NCBI RefSeq assembly: GCF_049568105.1
Contig: NZ_CP145335.1
Coordinates: 434,001 to 498,000, forward strand
DNA length: 64,000 nucleotides
DNA from: Salinisphaera sp049568105
GTDB taxonomy: Bacteria > Pseudomonadota > Gammaproteobacteria > Nevskiales > Salinisphaeraceae
Direction: 5' to 3'
This document shows positions 63,135 through 64,000 of this stretch, one piece after another (within the stretch, counting starts at the first letter, position 1; each line of letters starts with the position of its first letter). Below the pieces are notes generated by a model. That model ran no database searches. It worked only from the letters and a program-made list of their open reading frames with translations, and was not told the origin of the DNA. Both the position numbers and the translations under genes were made by a program.

Positions 63135-64000
63135 GCCCGGCAAAGCCCGCGAGCGAGACGGCGGCGGACCATGCCGAGCCGGTCGTGTTTCGGGCGCGCA
63201 GCGTGAGCAAGGTCTATCCCGGCACCACGGCCTTGAATCAGGTCGATTTCGATGTGCTGCGCGGCCAGGTCAATGTATTGATCGGCGAGAACGGGGCGGG
63301 CAAATCGACCCTGATGAAGATCCTGGCCGGTATCGAGCGCCCGACTGGCGGCGAGCTGGTCTTCGAAGGCCAGCCGTTCGATGTGGCCAGCCCGCGCGAG
63401 GCGATGGCGCTGGGGATCGGGATCGTGCATCAGGAACTGAATCTGTTCCCCAACCTGAGCGTGGCCCAGAATCTGTTCGTTGGCCGCGAGCGCCGCGGCC
63501 CGGCCGGCACGCTACGCCACGGCGAGCAGCGTCGGATCGCCCGCGAGGTACTGGAAAGGATGGGCCAGTCGATCGATGTCGATCGACTGATCAGCGAGCT
63601 GAGCATCGGCCAGCAGCAGATCGTCGAAATCGCCCGGGTATTGGTCGCCGATGTGCGGATTCTGATTCTCGACGAGCCGACCTCGTCGTTGAGCGAGAGC
63701 GAGGTCGCGGTGCTGTTCCGGCTGCTGGCCGAGCTCAAGCAGCAGGGCGTGGCGATCGTCTATATCTCGCATCGCTTAGAAGAACTGATCGAGATCGGCG
63801 ATCGCTTCACGGTGCTGCGCGACGGCGAGTTGATCGAGACCGGCCCGCGCGGCGACGTCGATATCCCCTGGCTGGTCGAGCGCATGGTCGGGACCCGTAT
63901 CGAAGGCCCGTATCGCGAGGTGCCGGCCGACCAGCGGCCCGATCCGAACGCCCCCGAGATCCTGGCGGTGAATAATCTGCAGCTGCCGAACGCGATCGGC
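63131..64000 (+). CDS. Sugar ABC transporter ATPase (RbsA/XylG-like), partial
   Basis: The frame is open to the right edge, giving 290 residues. The first ATPase domain is complete: Walker A IGENGAGKST, signature LSIGQQQIVEIARVL and Walker B ILILDEPTSSLS, with the H-loop YISHRLEE. The SIGQQQ form of the signature is that of the CUT2 (ribose, xylose, galactose) group, which has two fused ATPase domains. The second domain lies outside the window. Linkage to DUF2291 fits a CUT2 importer. Confidence 0.92.
   Translation, partial: MSPAKPASETAADHAEPVVFRARSVSKVYPGTTALNQVDFDVLRGQVNVLIGENGAGKSTLMKILAGIERPTGGELVFEGQPFDVASPREAMALGIGIVHQELNLFPNLSVAQNLFVGRERRGPAGTLRHGEQRRIAREVLERMGQSIDVDRLISELSIGQQQIVEIARVLVADVRILILDEPTSSLSESEVAVLFRLLAELKQQGVAIVYISHRLEELIEIGDRFTVLRDGELIETGPRGDVDIPWLVERMVGTRIEGPYREVPADQRPDPNAPEILAVNNLQLPNAIG

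Overview
The window is GC-rich, densely coded bacterial chromosome from a gammaproteobacterium. The evidence is the arginine succinyltransferase (ast/aru) pathway with a two-subunit AruF/AruG acyltransferase, an Aot/His-type arginine transporter and a PuuR-like regulator. A Salinisphaera-like halophile or hydrocarbon-associated genus would fit, but that is a guess from gene style. No rRNA, tRNA, CRISPR array, intact transposase or phage gene was seen.

Layout. 0-5 kb: DUF4112 protein, astE and a basic amino-acid ABC transporter. 5-16 kb (mostly minus strand): HglS 2-oxoadipate dioxygenase, a CsgG/DUF4810/GNA1162 lipoprotein trio, a chemoreceptor (plus strand), a sugar epimerase, an SDR and GhrA. 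16-30 kb: an amine or peptide catabolic island. A minus-strand operon (HAD dehalogenase, FAD oxidase, complete Dpp/Opp transporter) diverges from a GNAT-abgA pair; then come an Lrp regulator, an aldehyde dehydrogenase, an XRE-cupin regulator and a second FAD oxidase. 30-39 kb: astC-aruF-aruG-astD-(dapA-like)-astB, interrupted and flanked by copies of a structured non-coding repeat. With the distant astE, all five steps from arginine to glutamate are present. 39-45 kb: a GlcNAc-use operon (ROK regulator, MFS carrier, BadF-type kinase, SIS deaminase, NagA). 45-50 kb: a DUF945 protein, then the most notable locus, a borosin-type alpha-N-methyltransferase with a separate small precursor-like ORF, followed by a TPR-GGDEF protein. 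50-57 kb: a RhtB exporter, a 3D-domain protein, AraC with a NicO-type metal carrier, CoA-transferase with glutaryl-CoA dehydrogenase, and a decayed sarcosine-oxidase-like gene. 57-61.7 kb: a PaoABC-like molybdenum hydroxylase with a divergent TetR. 62.4 kb to the end: DUF2291 and the start of a sugar ABC transporter.

The best candidate for an under-described system is the split borosin pair at 46.6-48.0 kb. The methyltransferase keeps the fused-borosin active-site pattern (YY, KSR, TY, YGHPGVF), and the 96-residue ORF downstream has a helical domain, a short hydrophobic core-like stretch and an acidic tail. A 128-bp element with perfect 11-bp inverted ends lies between them. The second best observation is a repeat family at 30.1-31.1 and 35.2-35.6 kb whose copies show compensated stem changes around a conserved loop.
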